Below are positions 35,447 to 44,343 of a DNA stretch of 48,623 bases, piece by piece. The position numbers and the translations under genes were made by a program. Every line of letters starts with the position of its first letter. The stretch's first letter is position 1. The notes beneath the pieces are model-generated. The model had not been told where the DNA came from. It did not search any database and was given only the letters and a program-made list of their open reading frames with translations. Source of the stretch: Streptomyces sp. ISL-87 (GTDB lineage Bacteria > Actinomycetota > Actinomycetes > Streptomycetales > Streptomycetaceae); contig NZ_JAGGOY010000059.1 of assembly GCF_018614095.1 (NCBI RefSeq), positions 1-48,623 on the forward strand, read 5' to 3'.

Positions 35447-38323
35447 ATGAAGGTCACGTTTCTGCTGACCACGGCAGACGCGATGGGCGACGCCGAACGC
35501 GCCGTCTACAACCAGGCTGCCGAGCTGGCCGCCGCCCGGTACGACGTCAGCATCCTGAGCGTCTTCAAGGTCCGCCGCCGCCGGTTCACCCCGCCGGACG
35601 ACAGGGTGCGCACCGACTTCCTCATCGAGGCCGCGGGGGCGACCCACCGGCCCGTCCGCGCATCCGGTCTGGACGACGCGCGTGCCGCGGCCCTCGCGTC
35701 CGTACCCAGCTCGGTCGTCCCCCGCCGCTGCGACGACCGGTTCAACCGGCTCGCGGACGTCGAGCTCGAATACGCGCTGCAGAACATCGACACCGACGTG
35801 CTCGTCAGCACCTCGCCGGGGCTCATGGCGTACGCCGCCCAGTTCGCCCCCAACCGGGTGCTCACCGTCCACCACGAGCAGCGGGTCCCCGAACTCGGCG
35901 GCCCCGAGGGCGAACCCCTGCTCAAGCACACCCCGCGGTTCGACGCCGTCACCTTCCCGAGCCCGCGCTCGTACGAATGGTTCATGGAGACCTTCGGCGC
36001 CGGCGTCCCGCAGCTCGACGTGATCCCGCCCGCGCCGCTGGCCGGCTACCGTCCCCGCTCGACCCTGGAGACACGCATCGTCGTGCTCTCCGCGCCCCTG
36101 GTGGAACGGGCCGGCCTCGGCGACGCCCTCAAGGCCTGGGCGGCCGTCGCCCCGATGCACCCCACCTGGTCGCTGCGCGTCCTGGGCGAGGGCCCGCAGA
36201 TCGGCTTCCTGCGCCGCCGCCGCGACCAGCTCGGCCTGCACGGCAGCGTCCAGTTCATCGGAGAGGCCCCCTTCGTCGCCGAGGAGTGGGCCAAGGCGAG
36301 CATCGCCCTGTGCACCTCCGAGTCCGAGGCGGGCGGCCTGTCCCTCATGGAGGCCCAGGCGGCCGGCGTCCCCGTGATCGCCTACGACTGCCCCAACGCC
36401 CCGCGGGACGTGGTCCAGGACGGCCACACCGGCGTCCTGGTCACCCCCGGCGACACCGAGGCACTGGCCAGCGTCCTCATGAGGCTGATCGAGGACGCCC
36501 CGCTGCGCCACGGCATGGGCGCCGCCGCCGTGGACGCCGCCGTCCGCTTCGACGCGGCCGCCGGCACCGCCCGCTGGGACGGGCTGCTGCGCACGCTCGC
36601 CGCGGCCCGCGACTCCGGTTCCCGCGCCGAGACCAAGGCGGCCCGGCTCGCCGCCCACGCACTGCACGGCGACAGCGACGGCGTGGCCCGGGCCGCGTCC
36701 GCCGCCCCGGCCAGCACCTCCCGCACCAAGCGGCTGCGCGCCGCCGAGGAACGCATCCTCAAGCACAACCAGGGCTACGTGCGCGACGGCGGCCAGGTCT
36801 GCCGCCTCATCGACGCCGAGTCCCCGTTCGAGATCGCCTCCACCAACCTGTCGCTCGCCGCCGACGCACTGGAGCGGGCCCGCATCCCCTACTTCGCGGT
36901 GCGCGACACCAAGGTGCGCCACTCGGTCGCCGTCCACGCCGAACACCGGGAAGAAGTCCTGAAGGTGCTCGCCGAGACCTACCGCGGCTCACCCGTCTAC
37001 ATAGCGCTCCTCAACGAGTCCGACTCGGCGACCGTCACCACCCTCGCCGAACTCGCCGCCGACCACCTCGGCACCAGCTTCGCGGGGGTGCGCGTCTACC
37101 AGAGCGCCGTCACCGCCTCGCGCACCCTGCGCCTCGGCGCCGCCTACGGCTCCACCATCTCGTTCTGGGAAGAGGACCCCGAGGACCCGGAGTTCTTCGT
37201 CTCCCCGAACCGCACGCTCATCGGCGCACGGATCCCCCGGCCGGCGATGCGCCAGGCGTACACCGTGGTCGGCGGCCGCACCTACCCGACCATCGAGCCG
37301 TACGCCCACACCCTCCACCAGGACTTCACGTTCCCCATCGACGCCGTCTACACCTGGGTCGACGGCGCGGACATGGCCTGGCTGGAGCGCAAGAACGCCG
37401 CCCTGTCCGCGCTCGGCATCGTCACCGAGGACGCGGCCACCAGCGCGGCCCGCTTCCGCAACCGCGACGAGCTGCGCTACTCGCTGCGCTCGATCGACAT
37501 GCACGGCCCCTGGATCCGCAACATCTACATCGTCACGGACCAGCAGGTTCCGCCGTGGCTGGACCTCAACCACCCCCGGGTGCGAGTCGTCGACCACACC
37601 GAGATCTTCGGCATGGCCGGCGCCCTCCCCACGTACAACTCGCATGCCATCGAAAGCCGCATGCACCACATCGAAGGGCTCTCCGAGCACTTCCTCTACT
37701 TCAACGACGACATCTTCCTGGGCCGCCCGGTCCAGCCCAGCCTGTTCTATCTCAGCAACGGGCAGGCGAAGCACTTCACCTCGTCGAACGCCATCCCGAT
37801 GAGCCCCATCACCGAAGGTGACGAATTCAGCCGCATGGCGGCGAAGAACAACCGCGAACTCATTCAGCAGATGTTCGGCCGGACCCTGGTGAATTCCTTC
37901 GTGCACGCCCCGCACCCGCTCCGGCGCAGTGTGATGTTCGACCTTGAGACGCACTTCCCCGAGGCCATGCAGCGCACCGCGCACTCGCAGCTGCGCAGCC
38001 CCACCGACATCTCGACGGCCTCTTCGCTGCACCACTACTTCGGGTACTACACCGAGCGCAGTGTGCCCGGCGGCCTCAGTGCCGGCTTCGTGAACGTCGG
38101 GCTCAGCGAACAGCTGAAGAAGCTGAACACGCTGCTCACCGCACGCTCGAACGACACTTTCTGTCTGAACGACTTCCATGATGGAGACGTATCAGAGGAC
38201 GAACAAGACGCGATCCTGGCCGGATTCCTGCCGAGTTACTTCCCGATCGCGAGTCAATTCGAATTCGGATCGCCGAGGAACCAGCGTTACCACGCCGGTC
38301 GGCTTCCCGGGTTTCCGCTGTAG
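35447..38323 (+). CDS. Fusion of GT4-type glycosyltransferase and Stealth phosphotransferase
   Basis: 958 residues from the ATG (MKVTFLLTTADAMGDAERA) just after GAGGAAG; a GTG overlapping the previous stop is four codons earlier. Residues 1 to about 390 are a GT-B glycosyltransferase with the retaining EX7E-like motif in SESEAGGLSLMEA near 291. From about 440 a Stealth N-terminal region begins. CR1 is FPIDAVYTWVDGADMAW near 629, CR2 starts at RDELRYSLRSIDMHGPW near 672, CR3 SSLHHYFGYY near 859 and CR4 DTFCLNDF near 903. One polypeptide thus could add a sugar and then a sugar-phosphate unit. It is a second Stealth domain in the operon besides the upstream one. Confidence 0.88.
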   Translation: MKVTFLLTTADAMGDAERAVYNQAAELAAARYDVSILSVFKVRRRRFTPPDDRVRTDFLIEAAGATHRPVRASGLDDARAAALASVPSSVVPRRCDDRFNRLADVELEYALQNIDTDVLVSTSPGLMAYAAQFAPNRVLTVHHEQRVPELGGPEGEPLLKHTPRFDAVTFPSPRSYEWFMETFGAGVPQLDVIPPAPLAGYRPRSTLETRIVVLSAPLVERAGLGDALKAWAAVAPMHPTWSLRVLGEGPQIGFLRRRRDQLGLHGSVQFIGEAPFVAEEWAKASIALCTSESEAGGLSLMEAQAAGVPVIAYDCPNAPRDVVQDGHTGVLVTPGDTEALASVLMRLIEDAPLRHGMGAAAVDAAVRFDAAAGTARWDGLLRTLAAARDSGSRAETKAARLAAHALHGDSDGVARAASAAPASTSRTKRLRAAEERILKHNQGYVRDGGQVCRLIDAESPFEIASTNLSLAADALERARIPYFAVRDTKVRHSVAVHAEHREEVLKVLAETYRGSPVYIALLNESDSATVTTLAELAADHLGTSFAGVRVYQSAVTASRTLRLGAAYGSTISFWEEDPEDPEFFVSPNRTLIGARIPRPAMRQAYTVVGGRTYPTIEPYAHTLHQDFTFPIDAVYTWVDGADMAWLERKNAALSALGIVTEDAATSAARFRNRDELRYSLRSIDMHGPWIRNIYIVTDQQVPPWLDLNHPRVRVVDHTEIFGMAGALPTYNSHAIESRMHHIEGLSEHFLYFNDDIFLGRPVQPSLFYLSNGQAKHFTSSNAIPMSPITEGDEFSRMAAKNNRELIQQMFGRTLVNSFVHAPHPLRRSVMFDLETHFPEAMQRTAHSQLRSPTDISTASSLHHYFGYYTERSVPGGLSAGFVNVGLSEQLKKLNTLLTARSNDTFCLNDFHDGDVSEDEQDAILAGFLPSYFPIASQFEFGSPRNQRYHAGRLPGFPL

Positions 38324-38338
38324 GAATCAGGAACATCC

Positions 38339-39736
38339 ATGAGCAAGATCTGCATACTCGGGAACTCCGTCGCCAAGTCGCGGAAACTGGAAGAAGCACC
38401 GCTCGCAGGCTGGGGACAGTACATGCGGGACTTCGTGATGCCCTATCACGAGGTCCGCAACTTCGCGCGCGACGCCATGACGGCGCGGAACTACTTCACC
38501 GACCGGCTCCCCGCCCTGCTCGGCATGCTCGAACCCGGTGATGTCGTCCTCGTCGCCTTCGGCGGTGTGGAGCAGCGCATCGACCACCCGCTGCGCTACC
38601 ACGGCCCGCGCGAGTTCAAGGAGTTCCTCTACCTCTACGTGGAGGGCATCCGCGCGCAGGGCGCGATACCGGTCCTGCTCACCCCGCCCGACCGGTGTGC
38701 CTTCGAGCCCGACGGGAGCGTCGCCAACACGCGCGAGGAGTACCCGCAGCTGGTGCGGGAGGCCGCGGCCGAGACCGGCGCTGCGCTGGTGGACATGCAC
38801 GCCTTCAGCGCGCAGATGCTCCAGGAGCTCGGCCCGCAGCGGGCCCGCCAGTACTTCCGCTGGGTGGACGCGGGAGAGCACCCCAACCACCCCGACGGCA
38901 TGATCGACTCGACGCACTTCAACGACATCGGTGCCCGCGAGATCGCCCGCATGGTGGCGATCGCCCTGCACAACTCCCCGGGCGTGCCGCGCGGGTTCAT
39001 CAACCCCGAGGCCGCCGCGCTGGCCCCCGAATACCCGCCGCCGGCCGTTGAGTTCACCGTCGAGAAGCCCGAGTTCGCCCTGTACGCCGACATGCGCGTC
39101 GGCAACGCGCCGGTCTTCCGCTCACCCTCGGCCGGCAAGCTGGTCAGCGCCATGGGCAAGTTCACCGGTACGGCCGACGTGGGCACCAGCTACCTGCTGT
39201 TCTTCGAGAACGGCGTCTACCTCGGCGGGACCCGCGTCAACCACGAGGGCAAGTGGCAGTGGCGGCGCGTGATCAACTGGGCGGCCGGCGAGCACGTCCT
39301 CCAGGCCGTCGGCTACACCGACCAGGGCCCCACGCCGATCGGCACCCTCGCGTTCACCGTCAAGAACTGGGTCGCCCCGCCGACCGTCACCTCGCCCAAG
39401 GAAGGCGGGTACGCGAGCACCCGGCCCCGGTTCGCCGGTACCGCCGAGCCCGGCGTCACCAAGGTCTCCATCCTGGAGAACGGCCGCCTGATCGCCCTGG
39501 CGATGGTGTCGGAGGACGGCCAGTGGAAGACCACCCACGCGCACACGTGGAAGCCCGGTACCTACACCCTGGACTTCGTGTCGGTCTTCAGCGCCATCCA
39601 CTCCGTGCCCACCCGGGTCACCATGAAGGTCCACGGCGTCCCGGAGGACAACTGGATCCGGCAGTCGGCGCTGGCCTCGCGTGAGCCCTGCTCCGACAAC
39701 CCGTGTGAGCACTACCCGTACGGCGGCGGCCGCTGA
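38339..39736 (+). CDS. SGNH-hydrolase-like protein with C-terminal Ig-like domains
   Basis: 465 residues. The N-terminal 220 residues follow the rhamnogalacturonan-acetylesterase type SGNH fold: block I ILGNSVAKS (Ser10), then GWGQYM, and block V DSTHFNDIGA (Asp190, His193). Two blocks deviate: the usual GDS is GNS, and the usual GHND is GGVE at 75-78, losing an oxyanion-hole residue. Residues 240-450 form two Ig-like modules of about 85 residues. No signal peptide is seen. It could be an O-acetyl esterase or transferase acting on the polymer made by the Stealth genes, or a non-catalytic binder. Confidence 0.75.
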   Translation: MSKICILGNSVAKSRKLEEAPLAGWGQYMRDFVMPYHEVRNFARDAMTARNYFTDRLPALLGMLEPGDVVLVAFGGVEQRIDHPLRYHGPREFKEFLYLYVEGIRAQGAIPVLLTPPDRCAFEPDGSVANTREEYPQLVREAAAETGAALVDMHAFSAQMLQELGPQRARQYFRWVDAGEHPNHPDGMIDSTHFNDIGAREIARMVAIALHNSPGVPRGFINPEAAALAPEYPPPAVEFTVEKPEFALYADMRVGNAPVFRSPSAGKLVSAMGKFTGTADVGTSYLLFFENGVYLGGTRVNHEGKWQWRRVINWAAGEHVLQAVGYTDQGPTPIGTLAFTVKNWVAPPTVTSPKEGGYASTRPRFAGTAEPGVTKVSILENGRLIALAMVSEDGQWKTTHAHTWKPGTYTLDFVSVFSAIHSVPTRVTMKVHGVPEDNWIRQSALASREPCSDNPCEHYPYGGGR

Positions 39737-39763
39737 TCCGCCCCCGCCTCCCCCGCACGGAAC

Positions 39764-39806
39764 ACGGCGAAGGCCCGGCACACGAGGTGTGCCGGGCCTT
39801 CGCCGT
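39764..39806. terminator. Bidirectional terminator after the Stealth operon
   Basis: Twenty perfect base pairs (39764-39783 with 39787-39806) around loop GAG, between the convergent SGNH-like gene and fadB. Confidence 0.9.
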
Positions 39807-39823
39807 TGCGGATCAGCTACGGG

Positions 39824-41962
39824 TTACGCGGGGATGCTCGCGAGACCCGGGGCCAGGAACTTCTTGCCGTTCACGCGCTCCGAGACGCCCTCGCGGTCCA
39901 GGTACGGGGTCACGCCGCCCAGGTGGAAGGGCCAGCCGGCACCGGTGATGAGGCAGAGGTCGATGTCCTGGGCCTCGGCCACGACACCCTCCTCCAGCAT
40001 CAGGCCGATCTCCTGCGCCACCGCGTCCAGGACGCGGTCGCGCACCTGCTCCTCGGTCAGGACGACATCGCCCTGGACCAGGAGGGCGGCGACCTCGGGG
40101 TCGAGCTCCGGCTTGAAGTCGTTCTCGGCGGAGTAGACGTAGAACCCGCGCTTGCCGGCCTTGACGACCGCGGCGAGGTTGGGGGAGACCGTGAAGCGCT
40201 CCGGGAAGGCGCGGTTCAGGGTCTCGGAAACGTGCAGACCGATCGCCGGGCCCACGAGCTCCAGCAGCACCAGCGGGGACATCGGCAGGCCGAGCGGCTC
40301 GATGGCCTTCTCGGCGGTGACCACCGGGGTGCCCTCGTCGATGACGTTCTGGATCTCGCCCATGAAGCGGGTCAGGATGCGGTTCACGACGAACGCCGGG
40401 GCGTCCTTGGTGAGGACCGCGGTCTTCTTCAGCTTCTTGGCGACACCGAAGGCCGTGGCCAGCGAGGCGTCGTCGGTCTGCTCACCGCGGACGATCTCCA
40501 GCAGCGGGAGGATCGCGACCGGGTTGAAGAAGTGGAAGCCGACCACGCGCTCCGGGTGCTGGAGCTTGGAGGCCATCTCCGACACCGACAGCGAGGAGGT
40601 GTTGGTGGCGAGGATCGCGTGCGCCGGGGCGACCGCCTCGACCTCCGCGAACACCTTCTGCTTGACGGACATCTCCTCGAACACGGCCTCGATGATGAAG
40701 TCCGCGTCCGCGAAGCCCTCGGCCTTGTCCAGGACACCGGTCACCAGGGCGGTCAGGCGGTTGGCCTTGTCCTGGTTGATACGGCCCTTGCCGAGCAGCT
40801 TCTGGATCTCGGCGTGGACGTAGCCCACACCCTTGTCCACGCGCTCCTGGTCGATGTCGGTGAGGACCACCGGCACCTCCAGGCGGCGCAGGAAGAGCAG
40901 CGCCAGCTGCGAGGCCATCAGGCCCGCGCCGACGACGCCGACCTTGGTGACCGGACGGGCCAGGGACTTGTCCGGGGCGCCGGCCGGGCGCTTGGCGCGC
41001 TTCTGGACCAGGTTGAAGGCGTAGATGCCGGAGCGCAGTTCGCCGCCCATGATGAGGTCCGCGAGAGCGGTGTCCTCGGCGTCGAAGCCCTTCTGCAGGT
41101 CGCCGTCCTTGGCCGCCTCGATGATCTCCAGCGCGCGGTAGGCGGCCGGGGCCGCACCGTGCACCTTGGAGTCGGCGATGAAGCGGCCGCGGGCGACCGC
41201 CGCGTCCCAGGCCTCGCCGCGGTCGATCTCGGGGCGTACGACCTCGGTGGTGCCGTTGAGCACGTTCGCGGTCCAGAGCAGCGACTGCTCCAGGAAGTCC
41301 GCGCCCTCGAACAGCGCGTCCGCGATGCCGAGCTCGAAGACCTGCTTGCCGCGCAGCTGCTTGTTCTGGTTCAGCGAGTTCTCGATGATCACCGAGACCG
41401 CGCGGTCCGCGCCGATCAGGTTCGGCAGCAGGGCGCAGCCGCCCCAGCCGGGAACCAGGCCGAGGAAGACCTCGGGCAGCGAGAAGGCCGGGATGGCTTT
41501 CGAGACGGTGCGGTAGGTGCAGTGCAGACCGACCTCGACACCGCCGCCCATCGCCGCGCCGTTGTAGTAGGCGAAGGTCGGGACGGCCAGCGCCGCGAGG
41601 CGCTTGAAGACGTCGTGGCCGCCCTTGCCGATGGCGAGCGCCTCGTCGTGCTTCTTCAGCAGCTCGACACCCTTGAGGTCGGCGCCGACCGCGAAGATGA
41701 ACGGCTTGCCGGTGATGCCCGCGCCGATGATGGAGCCCGCGATGGCCTCCTGCTCGACCTGGTCGATCGCCGCGTTCAGGTTGGCGAGGGACTGGGGGCC
41801 GAAGGTGGTCGGCTTGGTGTGGTCGAAGCCGTTGTCCAGCGTGATGAGCGCGAAGCGCCCGGCGCCGAAGGGCAGGTCCAGGTGGCGGACGTGCGCCTGC
41901 GTGACGACCTCGTCCGGGAACAGCTCGGCCGCGCCCTTCAGGAGCTCAGTGGTGGTGCTCAC
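39824..41962 (-). CDS. fadB: Fatty acid oxidation multifunctional enzyme (enoyl-CoA hydratase / 3-hydroxyacyl-CoA dehydrogenase)
   Basis: 712 residues from a GTG overlapping the thiolase stop (GTGA). The N-terminal hydratase domain has GGGVEVGLHCTYR and LPEVFLGLVPGWGG with the two catalytic Glu. The dehydrogenase part begins at VGVVGAGLMASQLALLF (NAD-binding) and has GFHFFNPVAILPLLEIV with the catalytic His. It carries out steps two and three of beta-oxidation and forms a complex with the thiolase encoded just upstream. Confidence 0.95.
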   Translation of the reverse strand: MSTTTELLKGAAELFPDEVVTQAHVRHLDLPFGAGRFALITLDNGFDHTKPTTFGPQSLANLNAAIDQVEQEAIAGSIIGAGITGKPFIFAVGADLKGVELLKKHDEALAIGKGGHDVFKRLAALAVPTFAYYNGAAMGGGVEVGLHCTYRTVSKAIPAFSLPEVFLGLVPGWGGCALLPNLIGADRAVSVIIENSLNQNKQLRGKQVFELGIADALFEGADFLEQSLLWTANVLNGTTEVVRPEIDRGEAWDAAVARGRFIADSKVHGAAPAAYRALEIIEAAKDGDLQKGFDAEDTALADLIMGGELRSGIYAFNLVQKRAKRPAGAPDKSLARPVTKVGVVGAGLMASQLALLFLRRLEVPVVLTDIDQERVDKGVGYVHAEIQKLLGKGRINQDKANRLTALVTGVLDKAEGFADADFIIEAVFEEMSVKQKVFAEVEAVAPAHAILATNTSSLSVSEMASKLQHPERVVGFHFFNPVAILPLLEIVRGEQTDDASLATAFGVAKKLKKTAVLTKDAPAFVVNRILTRFMGEIQNVIDEGTPVVTAEKAIEPLGLPMSPLVLLELVGPAIGLHVSETLNRAFPERFTVSPNLAAVVKAGKRGFYVYSAENDFKPELDPEVAALLVQGDVVLTEEQVRDRVLDAVAQEIGLMLEEGVVAEAQDIDLCLITGAGWPFHLGGVTPYLDREGVSERVNGKKFLAPGLASIPA

Positions 41963-43185
41963 TTGGAGTCTCCCTCGGTGTTGAAGTGCGGGTTCTCCCA
42001 GATGACCGTGGCGCCCATGCCGAAGCCGACGCACATGGTGGTCAGGCCGTAGCGGACGTGCGGCTGCTCCTCGAACTGGCGGGCCAGCTGCGTCATCAGA
42101 CGGACGCCGGAGGAGGCGAGGGGGTGGCCGAACGCGATGGCGCCGCCGTACTGGTTGACGCGGGCGTCGTCGTCGGCGATGCCGTAGTGCTCCAGGAAGG
42201 CCAGCACCTGCACGGCGAAGGCCTCGTTGACCTCGAACAGGCCGATGTCGTCGATCGTCAGACCGGCCTGGGCGAGGGCCTTCTCGGTGGCCGGGATCGG
42301 GCCGTAGCCCATGACCTCCGGCTCGACACCCGCGAAGGAGTACGAGACCAGGCGCATCTTGACCGGGAGGTTGTTCTCGCGGGCGAAGTCCTCGGACGCG
42401 ATGATCGCGGCGGTGGCACCGTCGTTGAGACCGGCGGCGTTGCCCGCGGTGACCCGGCCGTGGGTACGGAACGGGGTCTTCAGGCCGGCCAGGTTCTCCA
42501 GCGTGGTGCCCGGGCGCATCGGCTCGTCGGTGGTGACCAGGCCCCAGCCCGTCTCACCGGCCGCCTCGTTGGTGTTGCGCACCGAGATCGGGACCAGGTC
42601 CTGCTGGATCTTGCCGTCGGCGTACGCCTTGGCGGCCTTCTCCTGCGAGCGCACGGCGTACTCGTCGGCGCGGAGCTTGGTGATCGTCGGGTACCGGTCG
42701 TGCAAGTTCTCGGCGGTCATGCCCATGAAGAGGGCCGACTCATCAACCAGCTTCTCGGAGACGAAGCGCGGGTTCGGGTCGACGCCCTCGCCCATGGGGT
42801 GGCGGCCCATGTGCTCGACACCGCCGGCGAGGGCGACGTCGTACGCACCGAAGGCCACGCCGCCGGCGACGGCGGTGACGGCGGTCAGCGCGCCGGCACA
42901 CATGCGGTCGATGGAGTACCCGGGGACGGACTGGGGCAGCCCGGCCAGGATCCCGGCGGTCCGACCGAGGGTCAGGCCCTGGTCACCGATCTGCGTGGTG
43001 GCGGCGATGGCCACCTCGTCGATCTTCGCGGGGTCCAGGTCCGGGTTGCGGCGCAGCAGCTCCCGGATCGCCTTCACGACGAGGTCGTCGGCGCGGGTCT
43101 CGTGGTAGATGCCCTTCGGGCCCGCCTTGCCGAACGGGGTGCGGACGCCGTCGACGAAGACGACGTCCCTGACGGTACGAGGCAC
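41959..43185 (-). CDS. fadA: Acetyl-CoA acyltransferase (thiolase)
   Basis: 408 residues from a GTG with GGAGGAGAG about six bases upstream. The active-site Cys is in SIDRMCAGALTAV, the general-base His in GGAIAFGHPLASSG and the second Cys in TMCVGFGMG, with FEVNEAFAVQ between. It cleaves 3-ketoacyl-CoA with CoA in the last step of beta-oxidation. It is the first gene of the fadA-fadB operon. The upstream ferritin-like frame, if read to its stop, runs 112 bp into this gene. Confidence 0.94.
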   Translation of the reverse strand: MPRTVRDVVFVDGVRTPFGKAGPKGIYHETRADDLVVKAIRELLRRNPDLDPAKIDEVAIAATTQIGDQGLTLGRTAGILAGLPQSVPGYSIDRMCAGALTAVTAVAGGVAFGAYDVALAGGVEHMGRHPMGEGVDPNPRFVSEKLVDESALFMGMTAENLHDRYPTITKLRADEYAVRSQEKAAKAYADGKIQQDLVPISVRNTNEAAGETGWGLVTTDEPMRPGTTLENLAGLKTPFRTHGRVTAGNAAGLNDGATAAIIASEDFARENNLPVKMRLVSYSFAGVEPEVMGYGPIPATEKALAQAGLTIDDIGLFEVNEAFAVQVLAFLEHYGIADDDARVNQYGGAIAFGHPLASSGVRLMTQLARQFEEQPHVRYGLTTMCVGFGMGATVIWENPHFNTEGDSK

Positions 43186-44207
43186 GTTGGCTCTCCTCCA
43201 GGTGCGGGTGTGCACTGCTGCGCGGGGGCGTGCTCATTACTGAGCGCCCGCTCACCTGACCATGCTACTTGCGGGTAACCAATGTGCACACCCCCTCCCG
43301 GAGGAGCGGCGAAGGTCACACCCCGCCCCGCCCCTTCTCGGCTTCCCGGGACCCCGCCCCGGGCCCCGCCCGGACCCCGCACAGGCGCGGGCCCGGGGAC
43401 CCCGCCCCCGGACCCCGCACAGGCGCGGCGCCGCACAACCCAGCCTCGCCGGCGTTTGAGGCGCGGGGTCCGGGGCGGAGCCCCGGCCGGGACCGGCAGG
43501 GCCCGGGTGGGGTGCATGGCGGCGGCCGGCTCGGCCGAGGAGCGGAACACGTCCCGGACGAAGGCGCGACGGCGCACGCCCAGACCGCGCAGGGCCGGGC
43601 CGTGGTCGACGGCGACGAACCCGGCCGCGGCCGTGAGGAGAACCCGCCAGACCGCGACCGCCGCCCGGCGGGCCGGCCGCGGCAGACCCGCCAGTCCCTC
43701 CCCGAGGCGCAGGCAGTGGAACGGCACGTGACGTTCCTCGTCCGCCAGGATCCGCCCCGCGACCTCCGACGTCAGCGGATCCGGGCTGCCGTCCCGCACC
43801 GCCCGGTAATACCGCAGGGCCACCACCTCGGCCACCATCAGCACCAGCAGCTCCACCCGTAGCCCCAGCAGCCGCCGCAGGCGGACGAACACCGCGTCGC
43901 TCCAGTGCCCGCGCAGCGTCCCCGCGCCACCCGCCGCCAGCAGCAGCGCCAGCATCCGCGCATGGTTCTGCTCCTCGGCCACGAAGAGCCGTACCGCCTC
44001 CGTGTAAGCCGCGTCTCCCGCCCGTTCCGCCTTGCGGATCAGCGCGGAGCCGTCCCCGTCCTCACCGACCTGGAACCGCTGCAGGCTCCGTACCAGCGCC
44101 GGGTCCAGCGAGGCGCCCCCGCTCCACACCGGATCCCCCACCTGGGCGCGGCGCTCCCGCTCGGCCTTGAAGTCGCGTACCCATACCTCGAACCCCCGAC
44201 TGATCAT
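43074..44207 (-). CDS. Ferritin-like (rubrerythrin-type) diiron protein with run-on C-terminus
   Basis: The ATG at 44207 (MISRGFEVWVRDF) is chosen over a TTG two codons earlier. Residues 1 to about 220 form a four-helix ferritin-like domain with metal motifs FVAEEQNHARML and ADEERHVPFH, so a diiron site is likely. No function more specific than oxidase or iron binding can be given. From about residue 235 the frame enters Pro/Arg/Gly-rich sequence that coincides with non-coding repeats and continues to 43074 inside fadA in another frame. The real protein probably ended near 43500 and has lost its stop, or the frame is shifted. Confidence 0.65.
   Translation of the reverse strand: MISRGFEVWVRDFKAERERRAQVGDPVWSGGASLDPALVRSLQRFQVGEDGDGSALIRKAERAGDAAYTEAVRLFVAEEQNHARMLALLLAAGGAGTLRGHWSDAVFVRLRRLLGLRVELLVLMVAEVVALRYYRAVRDGSPDPLTSEVAGRILADEERHVPFHCLRLGEGLAGLPRPARRAAVAVWRVLLTAAAGFVAVDHGPALRGLGVRRRAFVRDVFRSSAEPAAAMHPTRALPVPAGAPPRTPRLKRRRGWVVRRRACAGSGGGVPGPAPVRGPGGARGGVPGSREGAGRGVTFAAPPGGGVHIGYPQVAWSGERALSNEHAPAQQCTPAPGGEPTCLVPSGTSSSSTASAPRSARRARRASTTRPAPTTSS
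43371..43428. repeat. 20-bp direct repeat
   Basis: CGGACCCCGCACAGGCGCGG occurs twice, at 43371-43390 and 43409-43428, in the GC-rich stretch upstream of fadA. Confidence 0.85.
43435..43486. repeat. Streptomyces-type intergenic repeat element
   Basis: The motif CAGCCTCGCCGGCGTTTGAG followed by GCGCGGGGTCCGGGGCGGAG is, from memory, one of the commonest short intergenic sequences in Streptomyces genomes. Here it lies in the tail of the ferritin-like frame, which suggests this stretch is not normally coding. Confidence 0.6.
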
Positions 44208-44298
44208 GTTCAAAAACCTAGCGAGGTTTGAGCGTGTTCAAAAGAAAGCCGACGGCGCTGTTGCCGAACCGGAACAGTGGGAGAACGGCGGACGGCAA

Positions 44299-44327
44299 AG
44301 AGCCCCCGGCCACGGGCCGGGGGCTCT
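44299..44327 (-). terminator. Terminator of the RNase D gene
   Basis: Thirteen perfect base pairs (44299-44311 with 44315-44327) around loop ACG, 16 bp past the stop of the RNase D gene. Confidence 0.85.
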
Positions 44328-44343
44328 GTACTCGGAAACCGCG

